From Pseudaeromonas sp038247115 (GTDB lineage: Bacteria; Pseudomonadota; Gammaproteobacteria; Enterobacterales; Aeromonadaceae), in assembly GCA_038247115.1 (NCBI GenBank), contig JBBRVG010000024.1, positions 1 through 47,368 on the forward strand: DNA of 47,368 nucleotides. The letters run 5' to 3'. Position numbers and translations under genes: made by a program. Positions 32,313 to 42,924 of the stretch are shown in pieces. The notes beneath the pieces were generated by a model. The model made no database searches and had not been told where the DNA came from. It worked only from the letters and a program-made list of their open reading frames with translations. How positions within the stretch are numbered: the first letter of the stretch is position 1; the number at the start of each line of letters is the position of its first letter.

Positions 32313-33161
32313 TCAGAACGCGGCAGCCACCAGCGTCGCCAGCGAGGTGGTGGGGCGGCCCAATAATCCGCTCAGCTGATGGCTGTCATCAAAGAGTCCA
32401 CCCTGGCTGGCGCCAGCATCGGAATCGGCCAGCAAGGCGGCCAGACCCTCCGGCAAACCGGCGCCCAGCAAAATGCTCTGGAATTCAGCCTGTGGCAGAT
32501 CCTGATACGGAATGATCCGGCCGGCATGACGGGAGATTTCCGCCGCCAGCTCTGCCAGGGTATAAGCGTGATCACCGGCCAATTCGTAGACCAGCCCCGC
32601 CTGCTGCTCCCGGGTCAGGACAATAGCCGCCGCCTCGGCATAATCGGCACGCGCCGCCGAAGCGATACGGCCTTCACCGGCACTGCCCAGCAGCACGCCA
32701 TGCTCCAGCGCACTGGGGATACTGGCCAGATAATTTTCGGTGTACCAGCCATTGCGCACCACCACCACCGGCAATCCGGAATCCCGCAGCAAGGCTTCGG
32801 TCTGCTGATGTTCTGCCGCCAAGCCCAACGGAGAGCGATCGGCATGCAGCAAGCTGGTATAGGCCAGCAGTTTCACCTTGGCCTGCTGGGCGGCGGCAAT
32901 CACAGCGGCATGCTGCGGCACGCGCTGACCCACTTCACTGCTGGAGATGAGCAGCACCTTGTCGGCACCGGCAAAGGCGCGAACCAGTGAATCCGGTTGG
33001 TTGTAATCCGCCTGCCGGATCTGAACACCCAATTCGGCCAAGTCCGCCACTCGGGCCGGATCCCGTACTGCAGCAACAATCTGGCTGGCCGGGATACGGG
33101 CCAGCAGGGAATCGATCACCAGACGGCCCAGTTGGCCAGAAGCACCTGTAACGACGATCAT
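32313..33161 (-). CDS. qorB: QorB-like NAD(P)H:quinone oxidoreductase (YtfG)
   Basis: A 282-residue NmrA-type atypical short-chain dehydrogenase. The nucleotide-binding motif VTGASGQLGRLV is at 4-15; SSSEVGQR, LLAYTSLLHAD and VVRNGWYTENY match E. coli QorB (YtfG). It reduces quinones with NADPH; the classic SDR Tyr-Lys pair is absent, as in the family. It is divergent from an HxlR-type regulator, the same pairing as E. coli ytfG/ytfH. ATG 33161 is chosen; the frame runs open ~190 codons upstream through the regulator gene and is not real there. Confidence 0.93.
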   Translation of the reverse strand: MIVVTGASGQLGRLVIDSLLARIPASQIVAAVRDPARVADLAELGVQIRQADYNQPDSLVRAFAGADKVLLISSSEVGQRVPQHAAVIAAAQQAKVKLLAYTSLLHADRSPLGLAAEHQQTEALLRDSGLPVVVVRNGWYTENYLASIPSALEHGVLLGSAGEGRIASAARADYAEAAAIVLTREQQAGLVYELAGDHAYTLAELAAEISRHAGRIIPYQDLPQAEFQSILLGAGLPEGLAALLADSDAGASQGGLFDDSHQLSGLLGRPTTSLATLVAAAF

Positions 33162-33222
33162 GATAAATATCCTTGGGGTTAAGAACGCAGAAAACCTACA
33201 ATAATCAACTAACAAACTTTTT

Positions 33223-33247
33223 GTAAGTACGCACCAAAAGGTAAGTA
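33223..33247. promoter_or_regulatory. Candidate HxlR operator repeats
   Basis: GTAAGTA occurs at 33223-33229 and 33241-33247, 18 bp apart, in the gap between qorB and the HxlR gene. An overlapping ACAAA/TTTGT inverted repeat precedes the first copy. Inferred from position. Confidence 0.45.
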
Positions 33248-33251
33248 TGAA

Positions 33252-33671
33252 ATGAATGATCAGCCAGATATCACGGCTTCCCAGGCGAAGTCCCTGAGCG
33301 AATTGATGCAGCGCGGCGTGCTGTTTTCCGAAAAGTGCCCCTCCCGCGAGGTGCTCAAGCATGTCACCAGTCGCTGGGGTGTGCTGGTGTTGGTAGCCCT
33401 GCGCGGCGGTACCCACAGATTCAGCGATCTGCGGCGCATGATCGGCGGCGTCAGTGAGAAGATGCTGGCGCAGACCCTGCAGTGGCTGGAAGCGGACGGT
33501 TTTGTGCTCCGCATCGCCTACCCGGTGGTGCCGCCCCATGTGGAATACAGCCTGACGCCGCTGGGCACCGAAGTGGCCTCTCAGGTTGCCGGGCTCGCCG
33601 ACTGGATCGAGGTGAACCTGCCACGGATACTCGGAGCCCGAAGCAGCAGCCCCCTTGAGCCAGCAGACTGA
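33252..33671 (+). CDS. HxlR-family transcriptional regulator (YtfH-like)
   Basis: A 139-residue winged-HTH regulator: CPSREVLKHVTSRWGVLVLV and the core GTHRFSDLRRMIGGVSEKML followed by QTLQWLEADGFV and a wing ending VEYSLTPLG. The single Cys in EKCPS is at the position that senses electrophiles or quinones in related HxlR proteins (QsrR, YodB). It is divergent from qorB, a probable target. GTAAGTATGAA precedes the ATG. Counterpart of E. coli YtfH. Confidence 0.92.
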   Translation: MNDQPDITASQAKSLSELMQRGVLFSEKCPSREVLKHVTSRWGVLVLVALRGGTHRFSDLRRMIGGVSEKMLAQTLQWLEADGFVLRIAYPVVPPHVEYSLTPLGTEVASQVAGLADWIEVNLPRILGARSSSPLEPAD

Positions 33672-33814
33672 TAGCGTCGAACCGAAAGCCTGATAGCGTC
33701 CGCCATTGAGGATGGCAACGGCGCGGCCAGACACATTGGGTCACCATTTAGGCAGACTTCTGACACACCCGGCGACTAGGCTCAAGGTATCTGCACGCTA
33801 CCTCGAGATATCCT

Positions 33815-35086
33815 ATGCGTTACCTGATTGGATTACTGCTCCTCAGCCTACTGTGCTGGGGCGTCAGCCTGCCTGCTGATGCCCTGAGCCAAGGCTTTTT
33901 CTTCTGGCGCGGACAAGGCATACAGCTCACTGGCCTGCTGGCCATAGTACTGATGAGCGCTCTGTTGCTGATGGCCAGCCGCCCTCACTGGCTGGAACAA
34001 CGACTGGGCGGGCTGGATAAGCTCTATCAGCTGCACAAATGGAGTGGCATCAGCAGCGGCATTCTGGTGCTGATGCACTGGCTGCTGAGCAAATCGCCAC
34101 GCTGGCTGATCCAGCTCGGTTGGCTGGAGCCGGGAGCCCCGCGAATTCACCAGGCGGATGCCTGGCGGGGTCTGGCCCGGGAAGCGGGCGAACTGGCGTT
34201 TTATGGCCTGATCCTGCTGCTGATTGTCAGCCTGATCCGCTCCTTGCCCTATGGCCGCTTTCGGCAGATCCACAAAGCCGGTGCCGTCTTGGCGCTGATG
34301 GCCTGTTTTCATAGTCTCTATCTGCTGGCACCAGCCCTGCGTTGGACGCCGTTCGGTATTCTGGCGCAGCTATTCTGTCTGTTGGGCGCGGGAGCCGCGC
34401 TCTGGAGCCTGAGTGGTCGCATCGGTCGCGCGCAGCGGGTGGAGGGAACCGTACTGGCGATCCAGACCCCGGCCCCGCAGGTGATCGAGCTGCAGATCCG
34501 GCTTCCAGCGGCCTTTTGTCAGCGCTATCAGGCCGGGCAGTTTGCCTTGCTGACCCTGCATCCAGACGAGGGGGCTCACCCCTTCACCCTGGTGCATCTT
34601 GACGCCCAAACCGGTATCGCCACCTTTGCCATCAAGGCGCTGGGCGACTATACCCGGACACTGGCCGATCGTTTGCATCCGGGTGACAGTGCCCAGGTGG
34701 AAGGACCTTTTGGCGGTTTCACCCTGCCTGCGGCCAGCCCGCAACGCCAGTACTGGAGTGCCGGCGGCATCGGCATCACGCCTTTCGTGGCCTGGCTCGA
34801 GGCACTGGCCGAGCGCGGAGAACAAAGACCCGGCACCCGGCTCATCTATTGTGTCGAGCGCCACAGCGATCTGCTGTACTACCAGCGGTTGACGCAGCTG
34901 GCCGCCGCATGCGCCATTTCCCTGACCATTCTGGAGCGTGATCGCCATGGTCTACTGGATGCCAGTCAACTGTTTGCTAAGGATCCGGGACCCTGCTGGT
35001 TCTGTGGTCCGGAAGGGATGCGGGAGATGCTGCAGCAGTACCTGCCGCGCCAGCAACTGCATTACGAGCAGTTCGAGTTTCGCTAA
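33815..35086 (+). CDS. Ferric-reductase-like membrane oxidoreductase with FAD/NAD domain
   Basis: A 423-residue inner-membrane protein. Six helices fill 1-205 with two His pairs for b hemes: His74 (LHKWSG) with His88 (LMHW), and His153 (IHKAG) with His166 (CFHSL). The cytoplasmic part is an FNR-type module: FAD motif HPFTL, the nucleotide motif AGGIGITPF and the C-terminal CGPEGMREML. It would carry electrons from NAD(P)H through FAD and heme to an acceptor outside, such as ferric iron, as in ferric reductase/NOX-like proteins. Single gene; the acceptor is unproven. Confidence 0.9.
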   Translation: MRYLIGLLLLSLLCWGVSLPADALSQGFFFWRGQGIQLTGLLAIVLMSALLLMASRPHWLEQRLGGLDKLYQLHKWSGISSGILVLMHWLLSKSPRWLIQLGWLEPGAPRIHQADAWRGLAREAGELAFYGLILLLIVSLIRSLPYGRFRQIHKAGAVLALMACFHSLYLLAPALRWTPFGILAQLFCLLGAGAALWSLSGRIGRAQRVEGTVLAIQTPAPQVIELQIRLPAAFCQRYQAGQFALLTLHPDEGAHPFTLVHLDAQTGIATFAIKALGDYTRTLADRLHPGDSAQVEGPFGGFTLPAASPQRQYWSAGGIGITPFVAWLEALAERGEQRPGTRLIYCVERHSDLLYYQRLTQLAAACAISLTILERDRHGLLDASQLFAKDPGPCWFCGPEGMREMLQQYLPRQQLHYEQFEFR

Positions 35087-35238
35087 ACCTGCGCCGTCAG
35101 CTCTGTTTGTGATCTAGTCATCTCGGCAGGGCTGCTTAAGGACTCAAATTTGCGTTTGATGTCACGAAGAGGTGGCGTTTCAGACGCAGCTCCACGATAC
35201 ACTGAACTGGAAGGATGAATGGAAGAAGGGAGCACGGC

Positions 35239-36177
35239 ATGGAACAAGCCAGACAGCATGATCGACGTTGGCTTATCGGACTGGTCATGGCTTGCGTCGC
35301 CCAGGGCGCCCACGCCGAAGATTCGCTATTGCAACAGCAGGTCAATGCAGCCCTGTCCTTGATGACCTTTACCGTCACCCCCGATGTCACCGCCAGCAAC
35401 CTGAGCATCAATGAGGGAAACGGCGACAACAGCGATCTCTTGATGACCCAGTTAGGCGGTGGCGCCACCCTGGATGATGAGGTTCCTGTCTATCTGGAAG
35501 GCAATCTGGGATTCAGCCGCTATGATCCGCAGTTTGTGATCAGCAACGGTGAAGAGAGCAAAACTGTCCCCGCTAAGTGGAATACCCTCTCCGCCTCGGG
35601 CGGTGTGGGTTGGGATTTTGAGCTAACTCAGCACTGGGTGATCCGGCCGATTGCCAATCTTTCTTTGGGAACCGTGGCCAGTGATCTGCGGATTGCCGAC
35701 TGGGTGTTAGAGCATAAGACCGCGAGAGAAACGGCCTTCCTGGAGAATGGTCGCCTCAATGTCTATGGCCTCGGCGGCTCCTTGATGCTGGATTACGAAC
35801 TGTTTTCTCCGCAACACGATATTGATGCCGAAATCCGTTACTCCTATATCCACTTACAAAGCTTTGGCAGTACCAGCGAGGTGGTGCAAGGTCAGGCCGA
35901 TGCCGAGAATCTCAGTTTGTATCTACGCCGTCGAGCACCGACAGGCTTGATGCTGTTATCGCGGCCCTTGCGCTATGTGCTGGAAGGGGCACGCACCGAG
36001 TATTTCGGGGCGCAACGCGGCATGCTGGGATTTGATGCCCTCAACTCCCTCGGTGCCGGTTTCGAAGTGGATAGCAGTAAATATGACATCCTCATCTCCC
36101 GCACCCGTCTGGTTGGACGCTATATGTTTGGCGAAAACACGGCGGGCTACTCTGTGGGTCTGGCGATCAGCTTCTAA
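35239..36177 (+). CDS. Solitary outer-membrane autotransporter-type beta-barrel
   Basis: A 312-residue exported protein. The signal peptide RRWLIGLVMACVAQGAHA ends near residue 26. The rest alternates in amphipathic strands (VYLEGNLGFSRYDPQF, LSASGGVGWDFELTQHWVI) and ends in Phe (YSVGLAISF), the outer-membrane assembly signal. It matches the 'solitary outer membrane autotransporter beta-barrel' family: a barrel without a passenger. ATG 35239 has GGGAG 7 bases upstream; an ATG at 35215 has its site too close. Function unknown. Confidence 0.85.
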   Translation: MEQARQHDRRWLIGLVMACVAQGAHAEDSLLQQQVNAALSLMTFTVTPDVTASNLSINEGNGDNSDLLMTQLGGGATLDDEVPVYLEGNLGFSRYDPQFVISNGEESKTVPAKWNTLSASGGVGWDFELTQHWVIRPIANLSLGTVASDLRIADWVLEHKTARETAFLENGRLNVYGLGGSLMLDYELFSPQHDIDAEIRYSYIHLQSFGSTSEVVQGQADAENLSLYLRRRAPTGLMLLSRPLRYVLEGARTEYFGAQRGMLGFDALNSLGAGFEVDSSKYDILISRTRLVGRYMFGENTAGYSVGLAISF

Positions 36178-36198
36178 CTGTTTATCCCCCAGCAACAA

Positions 36199-36226
36199 CA
36201 AGGCCCCATAGCACCATGGGGCCTTT
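36199..36226 (+). terminator. Terminator after the solitary beta-barrel gene
   Basis: CAAGGCCCCAT, loop AGCACC, ATGGGGCCTTTG: a 10-bp stem with a short T run, between convergent genes, so probably used from both sides. Confidence 0.75.
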
Positions 36227-36277
36227 GGCAACCATCACATCAAACCGGCAACATATGTTGCAGAAAACCAAGCAGAC

Positions 36278-36499
36278 TCAACGCTCCAGGATCTGGACCA
36301 CATCGTCTTTCTTAATCATGGTTTCGCGCCCTTCCTCGTCATCATAAATATACATGCCGGTCGTTTCATCCAGCTTCGGCTTGCTATCCGTGGTTAACAT
36401 GCGGCCATCCTTGGTACCAATCACATATTGGGAACTACAGGCCACCAAGCCCACCACACAGAACAGAGTCACCGCGATCATCGTCAGAAATCGTTTCAT
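36278..36499 (-). CDS. YgdI/YgdR-family (DUF903) small lipoprotein
   Basis: A 73-residue lipoprotein: signal peptide with lipobox LVAC (Cys21), then SSQYVIGTKDGRMLTTDSKP and DDEEGRETMIKKDDVVQI, the DUF903 SH3-like fold of E. coli YgdI and YgdR. AAGGAG lies 6 bases before the ATG. Periplasm-facing lipid-anchored protein of unknown function, single gene. Confidence 0.92.
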   Translation of the reverse strand: MKRFLTMIAVTLFCVVGLVACSSQYVIGTKDGRMLTTDSKPKLDETTGMYIYDDEEGRETMIKKDDVVQILER

Positions 36500-36867
36500 A
36501 GTTTTCTCCTTGGACAAACATGGGTCTTTGAAGCGCCGATCTGTCTTCTGAATCCAGGCCATAACCATGTCACGACGTTTCAGGAGACACAGGCAGAGCT
36601 TAGTTCAAAATTCATACAGCCTCATAATGCACCCCACTTCTGATCAAAAGTTTCCGCGGCCATGATGAGTCGCTTTCGTCAAGCCCATGCCCCGCCTCAT
36701 CATCGTCCGCAGTTCTGCATGCAGGAGATGAGTCGGGATCTCAAAGGCCAGGTATATGGTCAAAATATCGATGGGTAAGAAAGAGAGAAGGGACACATTT
36801 TAGTCCCGGTTGCGATGACAGAGTGGCAACGAGCGATTAGCCTGTAACCAGGATGACCAACGGATGG
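36500..36867. other. 368-bp divergent intergenic region
   Basis: Lies between the divergent YgdR-like gene and an outer-membrane protein gene. No gene or clear operator is visible; promoters for both must be here. Confidence 0.55.
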
Positions 36868-37482
36868 ATGAACAGGATGAAACTCAACAAACTCGCGCTC
36901 TGGCTGCCACTGGCACTACTCCCCGTCTCACTAGCTTGGGGGGAGGGCTCGGCGCCTGTCGATAACAGCCAGAAATGGCAAGTGACGCCCTTCGTTGGCT
37001 ACAGCTCCAGCCTGGATTTTGATAGCAGTGACGAGACAACCAACGTCTCGGCCAAGGAAAATCAGAACTGGGGACTCTTCATCAGTAAAGAAACCCCGGA
37101 TCCCGGCATGATGGAGCTGATCTACAGCCATGAAAGCACCGATTTATCCCCCGAGCAGTCGGATAAGCTGAGCATTGATTATCTGCACTTCGCCGGTGCC
37201 CTCACCCTGGGTGATGGGGTTCGGCCCTATGTTGGTGCTGGCATCGGCTTTACCCGCCTCGCCGCCTATGACAGTAGCACCCGCCCCTCGCTAGCCCTGG
37301 CACTCGGGGTACAACCCCGGCTGAGCAACAACATAGCCCTGCGCGCCGAAGTGCGTGGCTATGGCACCTTCATCAATGACAACAGTGAGTTCATCTGCAA
37401 TCCCGAGATCTGTGCCCTCCGGGTGAAAGGCGAGATGTTGACCCAGGTGCAGGCCAATATCGGCATCACGGCCCGCTTCTAG
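36868..37482 (+). CDS. OmpW/OmpA-barrel-like outer-membrane protein
   Basis: A ~204-residue exported beta-barrel. Signal peptide MKLNKLALWLPLALLPVSLA, then WQVTPFVGYSSSLDF, MMELIYSHESTDL, VRPYVGAGIGFTRLA and VQANIGITARF, ending in Phe as outer-membrane barrels do. YVGAGIGF is typical of small 8-stranded barrels (OmpW or OmpA-like porin fold). The start is uncertain among ATGs at 36853, 36868 and 36877; none has a well-spaced ribosome site. Single gene with terminator. Possible small-molecule channel; function not provable. Confidence 0.82.
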   Translation: MNRMKLNKLALWLPLALLPVSLAWGEGSAPVDNSQKWQVTPFVGYSSSLDFDSSDETTNVSAKENQNWGLFISKETPDPGMMELIYSHESTDLSPEQSDKLSIDYLHFAGALTLGDGVRPYVGAGIGFTRLAAYDSSTRPSLALALGVQPRLSNNIALRAEVRGYGTFINDNSEFICNPEICALRVKGEMLTQVQANIGITARF

Positions 37483-37510
37483 CCCCGGCATTTCCTGCGC
37501 GACAACCAAC

Positions 37511-37542
37511 AAAAGGCCTCATCGGTGGATGAGGCCTTTTTG
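37511..37542. terminator. Bidirectional terminator between barrel gene and mdh
   Basis: AAAAGGCCTCATC, loop GGTG, GATGAGGCCTTTTT: a 9-bp GC stem with A and T tracts on either side, between convergent genes. Confidence 0.9.
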
Positions 37543-37562
37543 TCATGCCGATAGCGCCTGAA

Positions 37563-38498
37563 TCAGTGCATCACAAAGTCGATGCCCTGCTGGATCTCCT
37601 GATTCAGGGTCGGCAGCATGCCATCGATGGCCGCCTGTTCCACTGGATGCACCGGCGAATAGTCCAGCACCTGGGCCACACCATCCGGTCCCAGCAAGAT
37701 GGGCTGGCTGAAGAAACGGGCTTGCGGATGACCACCTTCGATATAGGCATATTCGCGGATATCCGCCTCTCCTTGCTTGGCACGCACCAGCGACAGACAG
37801 AAGCGCAGCGCGGCATAGGCCATGGCCAGGGTCGCAGAGCCGGCACCGGCTTTGGCCTCCACCACCTCGGTACCCGCCTGCTGCACCCGGGCAATCAGGG
37901 CGCGTAACTGCTCATCGGTGTAGTGTCCCTCTGTGATATGGGAGAACAAGGGCACTATGGTCAGGCCACTATGACCACCGATGACCGGCACCACGGGTGC
38001 ATCGACCTCCCGGTTCATATCCAGGCAAAAAGACTCGGAGCGCGCCACATCCAGCGAGGTGAGGCCAAATAGCCGACGCGGATCATAGACCCCGAGCTGA
38101 GCCAGGACCTCTGCCGCGATGGGCACCATGCTATTGACCGGATTGGTGATGATGGCGATCAACGCCTTCGGGCACACCCGGCCGCAATGCTGCACCAGAT
38201 CCATGATGATACCGGCGTTGAATTTGAACAGATCGGAACGCTCCATGCCCGGCTTTCGCGCTATCCCTGCCGGGATCAGCACTATGTCCGCCCCCGTCAG
38301 CGCTGCCGAAGGATCCCGGCCGGTAAAACCGGCGACCTGCACACGACTCGGGATATGACTCAAATCCACGGCGACACCCCGAGTCATGGGAGCTGGATCG
38401 TAGAGTGCCAATTCAGAACCGGCCGGCAATTGCATTTTCAACAACAAGGATAAGGGCTGACCAATCCCCCCTGCAGCACCCAGTACGACAACTTTCAT
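37563..38498 (-). CDS. mdh: Malate dehydrogenase, divergent paralogue
   Basis: A 311-residue NAD-dependent malate dehydrogenase. NAD motif GAAGGIGQ (8-14), substrate arginines Arg81 and Arg87 (IARKPGMERSD), Asn119, Asp150/Arg153 (TSLDVARSE) and catalytic His176 (GGHSG) are all present, so it should be active on oxaloacetate/malate. Compared with enteric-type Mdh recalled from memory, many usually fixed positions differ, and it sits beside ettA rather than argR, so it may be a second Mdh. The upstream 640 bp are AT-rich, suggesting separate regulation. A 311-residue length is normal for the group. Confidence 0.93.
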   Translation of the reverse strand: MKVVVLGAAGGIGQPLSLLLKMQLPAGSELALYDPAPMTRGVAVDLSHIPSRVQVAGFTGRDPSAALTGADIVLIPAGIARKPGMERSDLFKFNAGIIMDLVQHCGRVCPKALIAIITNPVNSMVPIAAEVLAQLGVYDPRRLFGLTSLDVARSESFCLDMNREVDAPVVPVIGGHSGLTIVPLFSHITEGHYTDEQLRALIARVQQAGTEVVEAKAGAGSATLAMAYAALRFCLSLVRAKQGEADIREYAYIEGGHPQARFFSQPILLGPDGVAQVLDYSPVHPVEQAAIDGMLPTLNQEIQQGIDFVMH

Positions 38499-39140
38499 CT
38501 ATTGCTCCATGCAGCGAAAATCATATGGACAAATCTGGTGAGATGTCGTGAATTGATAATAAACAAAACAATTCACTCACAAATTGTTCATCTTTTATTA
38601 GCGTTGCAGACATTTATTAACAACAAATAGTGCCTGCTTAATTTTTATCAATTTATCATGTAGTTACATTGCAGTCATTCAGGAATAACCGAGCCATTTC
38701 ACAAAATATAATATGGGATACATGAGCGATAATACGATTCCAGACCGCTGAACAATGGATAATCCAGCATAGACAAATGCGCTATGAATATTCGCTGAAA
38801 TAACCACAACCTATAACGGACTATTATTTTTATCCTTTCGAGCCACTCACCCAATAACGAGCCGGATCGCCGATCACTCACCCCAGTGAACGGCTAGCGC
38901 TCAGCGGCCCCTCAGTGCCGGGCATGGCCTGTGGCTCCTCATGGCTGGGGTCACTGAGTGTCGGCATCTGCTTGGTCCGTCGCCGAGCATGGTGAGGCGT
39001 GATGACACGAGCCATTTCCCAAAGCCTGGCGCCGTGATGTGATGCGCCATCAAAGGCTGTCGCACCACGCTTTCACCCCTAATCACCATGGTTTAGAATG
39101 CGGGCCTGTGAATTTTCCTCTGGCTGACAGCGAGATTCGT
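38499..39140. other. 642-bp AT-rich divergent intergenic region
   Basis: Between divergent mdh and ettA. No gene is supported. It contains GTGAATTG (38548-38555) and CAATTCAC (38569-38576), a perfect 8-bp inverted repeat with 13-base AT spacer near the mdh start, a plausible regulator site. The AT-rich part (38520-38850) contrasts with the flanks. The part near ettA is GC-rich and featureless. Confidence 0.55.
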
Positions 39141-40808
<1,668 letters not shown>

Positions 40809-41226
40809 CCGCGGACTCATCAGACAGCGTCCGCGCTGGCCTGACATCCACCATCACGGGACCTTCGGGTCCCGTGTTGTTTTTACGGAACATCACATGT
40901 GTGGAACGCAAAAAGAACGAAACCAGCACTAAGGCTGGTTCGTCGTCGTGTCCTGCTTCCCTGATCCGGCGGTAACCGTCTTTGCCCCCACCCGGCTTGT
41001 GGTGCAAGCGGGTCGTTCGGTGGTGCCCCATCCCCGGTAAGAGAGGAGGCGGCCTGTAAGACCGTATGGGTCTGGGCTTGCCACTGGAAGTGAGGAAATA
41101 ATAGCGAGGATCGTCGGGTGAGTGGTTGCAAAGTTAGTCTTGTTTTCGCCCCATATTGGCAGATAAACTCATATCCAGTTCGTAATGCGCAATAACTCAC
41201 CCTTCACATGGAAAAGGCGATATATA
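40809..41226. other. Intergenic region between ettA and lrp-like gene
   Basis: 418 bp without a gene. It holds the ettA terminator (40855-40884) and a small hairpin AACCAGC/GCTGGTT (40924-40942). The rest, including the lrp-type promoter, shows no clear motif. Confidence 0.55.
40855..40884 (+). terminator. Rho-independent terminator of ettA
   Basis: CACGGGACC, TTCG tetraloop, GGTCCCGTG, then TTGTTTTT. A perfect 9-bp stem with the extra-stable UUCG loop and a U tract. Confidence 0.93.
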
Positions 41227-41703
41227 GTGCTCAAGCTGGATCGCATCGATCGAAAAATTCTGACCCTGATGCAGCAGGATGCCCGCATCAGCAATCTGGA
41301 GCTGGCCGAACAGGTCGGTCTCTCCCCTTCCCCCTGCTCACGCCGGGTCAAGGCGCTGGAGGATGCCGGCCTCATCCTCGGTCATGTCACCCTGCTCAAT
41401 CCCGAGCGGCTGAATCTGAAACTCACAGCCCACATCCATGTCACAGTGGATAAACACACGCCCGAACGGCTGGAGAACTTCAACCAGGCGGTGAGCCAGA
41501 TGCCGGAGGTGTTGCAGTGTGCGCTGATCACCGGCAACGATGCCGACTACATGCTCACCGTCATGGTCGCCGATATGGAGCACTACCAGCGTTTCTTGCT
41601 CGACAAGTTAACCCGTATCGAAGGGGTGACCGGGGTGCGATCCAGCTTTGTGCTGCGCCAGATCAAGCAGCAGACAGCGCTGCCGCTGGACCATCTGGAG
41701 TAA
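41227..41703 (+). CDS. Lrp/AsnC-family transcriptional regulator
   Basis: A 158-residue regulator. N-terminal HTH: LDRIDRKILTLMQQDARISN and LELAEQVGLSPSPCSRRVKA. The C-terminal RAM/ACT-like domain, ~65-150, has the ligand region ITGNDADYMLTV. The GTG at 41227 (MLKLDRIDRK) gives the normal family length with AAGG about 9 bases upstream; the longer frame from 41185 adds a non-conserved basic extension. A Nudix gene follows after 31 bp and may be co-transcribed. Such paralogues usually sense one amino acid and control a neighbouring gene; the effector is unknown. Confidence 0.92.
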   Translation: MLKLDRIDRKILTLMQQDARISNLELAEQVGLSPSPCSRRVKALEDAGLILGHVTLLNPERLNLKLTAHIHVTVDKHTPERLENFNQAVSQMPEVLQCALITGNDADYMLTVMVADMEHYQRFLLDKLTRIEGVTGVRSSFVLRQIKQQTALPLDHLE

Positions 41704-41734
41704 CGGGAGCATTCGAAAAATTGGAGGAACCCTA

Positions 41735-42160
41735 ATGAGTACTGAATATCCTCGCGTCGGGATCGGCGTCATCCTGGTCAATGGCGAGGGCCAGATACTG
41801 CTCGGCAAGCGTAAAAACAGCCACGCCCCCTACTGGTCCATTCCCGGAGGTCACCTGGAGATGGGGGAGAGCTTCGAAGCCTGCGCCATCCGCGAAGTGG
41901 CCGAGGAGACCGGGATCCGGCTGGAAAGCGTGCGCTTCGTGGCGGTCACTAACGATCTGGCGACCCATGCCGCGTGCGGTAAGCACTACATCTCCATCGC
42001 CCTACTGGCCGAAGGCGTGACCCAGCAGCCCCGGTTGTGCGAGCCAGAAAAATGCGAGGGTTGGCAGTGGTGCGATCCGGCCGCCCTGCCCGAGCCCCAC
42101 TTTGAAGCCAGTCGCAGCGCCATTCGATGCTGGCTGGCCCAGAGCCCCTATCTTCCGTAA
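41735..42160 (+). CDS. Nudix hydrolase (NUDT15/MTH2-like)
   Basis: A 141-residue Nudix enzyme. The Nudix box is complete: GGHLEMGESFEACAIREVAE followed by ETGI, fitting G-x5-E-x7-RE-U-x-EE-x-GU. RVGIGVILVNGEGQILLGKR and GWQWCDPAALPEP resemble NUDT15-type nucleotide diphosphatases. GGAGG lies 7 bases before the ATG. It follows the Lrp gene closely. The substrate (oxidised nucleotides, capped metabolites or sugars) is not determinable. Confidence 0.93.
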   Translation: MSTEYPRVGIGVILVNGEGQILLGKRKNSHAPYWSIPGGHLEMGESFEACAIREVAEETGIRLESVRFVAVTNDLATHAACGKHYISIALLAEGVTQQPRLCEPEKCEGWQWCDPAALPEPHFEASRSAIRCWLAQSPYLP

Positions 42161-42273
42161 CAGCTTGATGAACCTCAATGAACCGGGCAAAAGTCCGCGA
42201 CGGCTGCAGACAATAGCATTATGCTCATGCACAAAATTTCATCGTGCTCCCCAGATCCCGGCCCGGAGGCTTC

Positions 42274-42828
42274 ATGCGTAAACTGGCTCTACTTCTCCCC
42301 TTGCTATTGAGTGCCTGCGTGCAACAAACCGGCTCCTCCGGCAGCGGCAATGATGCCGTCCTCAACGAGCCCACGGTGCAGATGACCATGGTCGCCACCT
42401 CGCTGGCCAATTGGCCCTATACAGCACCCGTCACCTTTGCAGTGCCGGATAACTTGCTGTATGGCAAGGAGCAAGGCCGCCCCTGGCTGCCGCTGTTCCA
42501 AAGCGCGGCTCGGGATTACCTGACCTCGCTGGGTCTAAAAGAGGCTCCTGCCGCAGAAGCGAATGTGCTGCTCGCCATCGGGGTGCTGGGTGAAAAAGAA
42601 GATACCGCCGGTTTGCTGTTCAGCAAGCTGGGCATGGATCCGGGCGTCACTGTCAGCAAAAAGGGAACTGTCGCCCTGGTGCTCAAGGATCGGCAGAGCG
42701 ATACCAAGCTGTGGAGTGCGGCACTGCAAGCCAGTAGCGATATGCCACTGAAGGCCAATGACGTGCGGGATAGAACTGCCCGCACCCTGATCCAGCAGAT
42801 GATGATGCGCTTGCCCCCGGCGCAATAA
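42274..42828 (+). CDS. Lipoprotein of unknown function
   Basis: A 184-residue lipoprotein: MRKLALLLPLLLSACVQQTG with lipobox LSAC (Cys15). The mature part includes LANWPYTAPVTFAVPDNLLY and KGTVALVLKDRQSDTKLWSA, a shape reminiscent of DUF4136-type proteins, but the match is uncertain. GGAGG lies 5 bases before the ATG at 42274; a GTG at 42244 lacks a site. It stands alone between the Nudix and chrA genes. Confidence 0.8.
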   Translation: MRKLALLLPLLLSACVQQTGSSGSGNDAVLNEPTVQMTMVATSLANWPYTAPVTFAVPDNLLYGKEQGRPWLPLFQSAARDYLTSLGLKEAPAAEANVLLAIGVLGEKEDTAGLLFSKLGMDPGVTVSKKGTVALVLKDRQSDTKLWSAALQASSDMPLKANDVRDRTARTLIQQMMMRLPPAQ

Positions 42829-42924
42829 CCCGCTGGCTGCTGACACCACAGGCCCCAACCGGTTCACACTGGTGTCATATTTCGCCGCTATATATACCGG
42901 CCTCCGGATCCATAGGCTGAGCTG

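Noticed and set aside
32313..33734. N-terminal extension of qorB running through the HxlR gene
   Set aside because: The 191 extra codons are antisense to a clear HxlR gene; the family start is at 33161.
38699..38881. 60-codon frame in the mdh-ettA gap
   Set aside because: No ribosome site, no domain and atypical composition in an AT-rich intergenic region.
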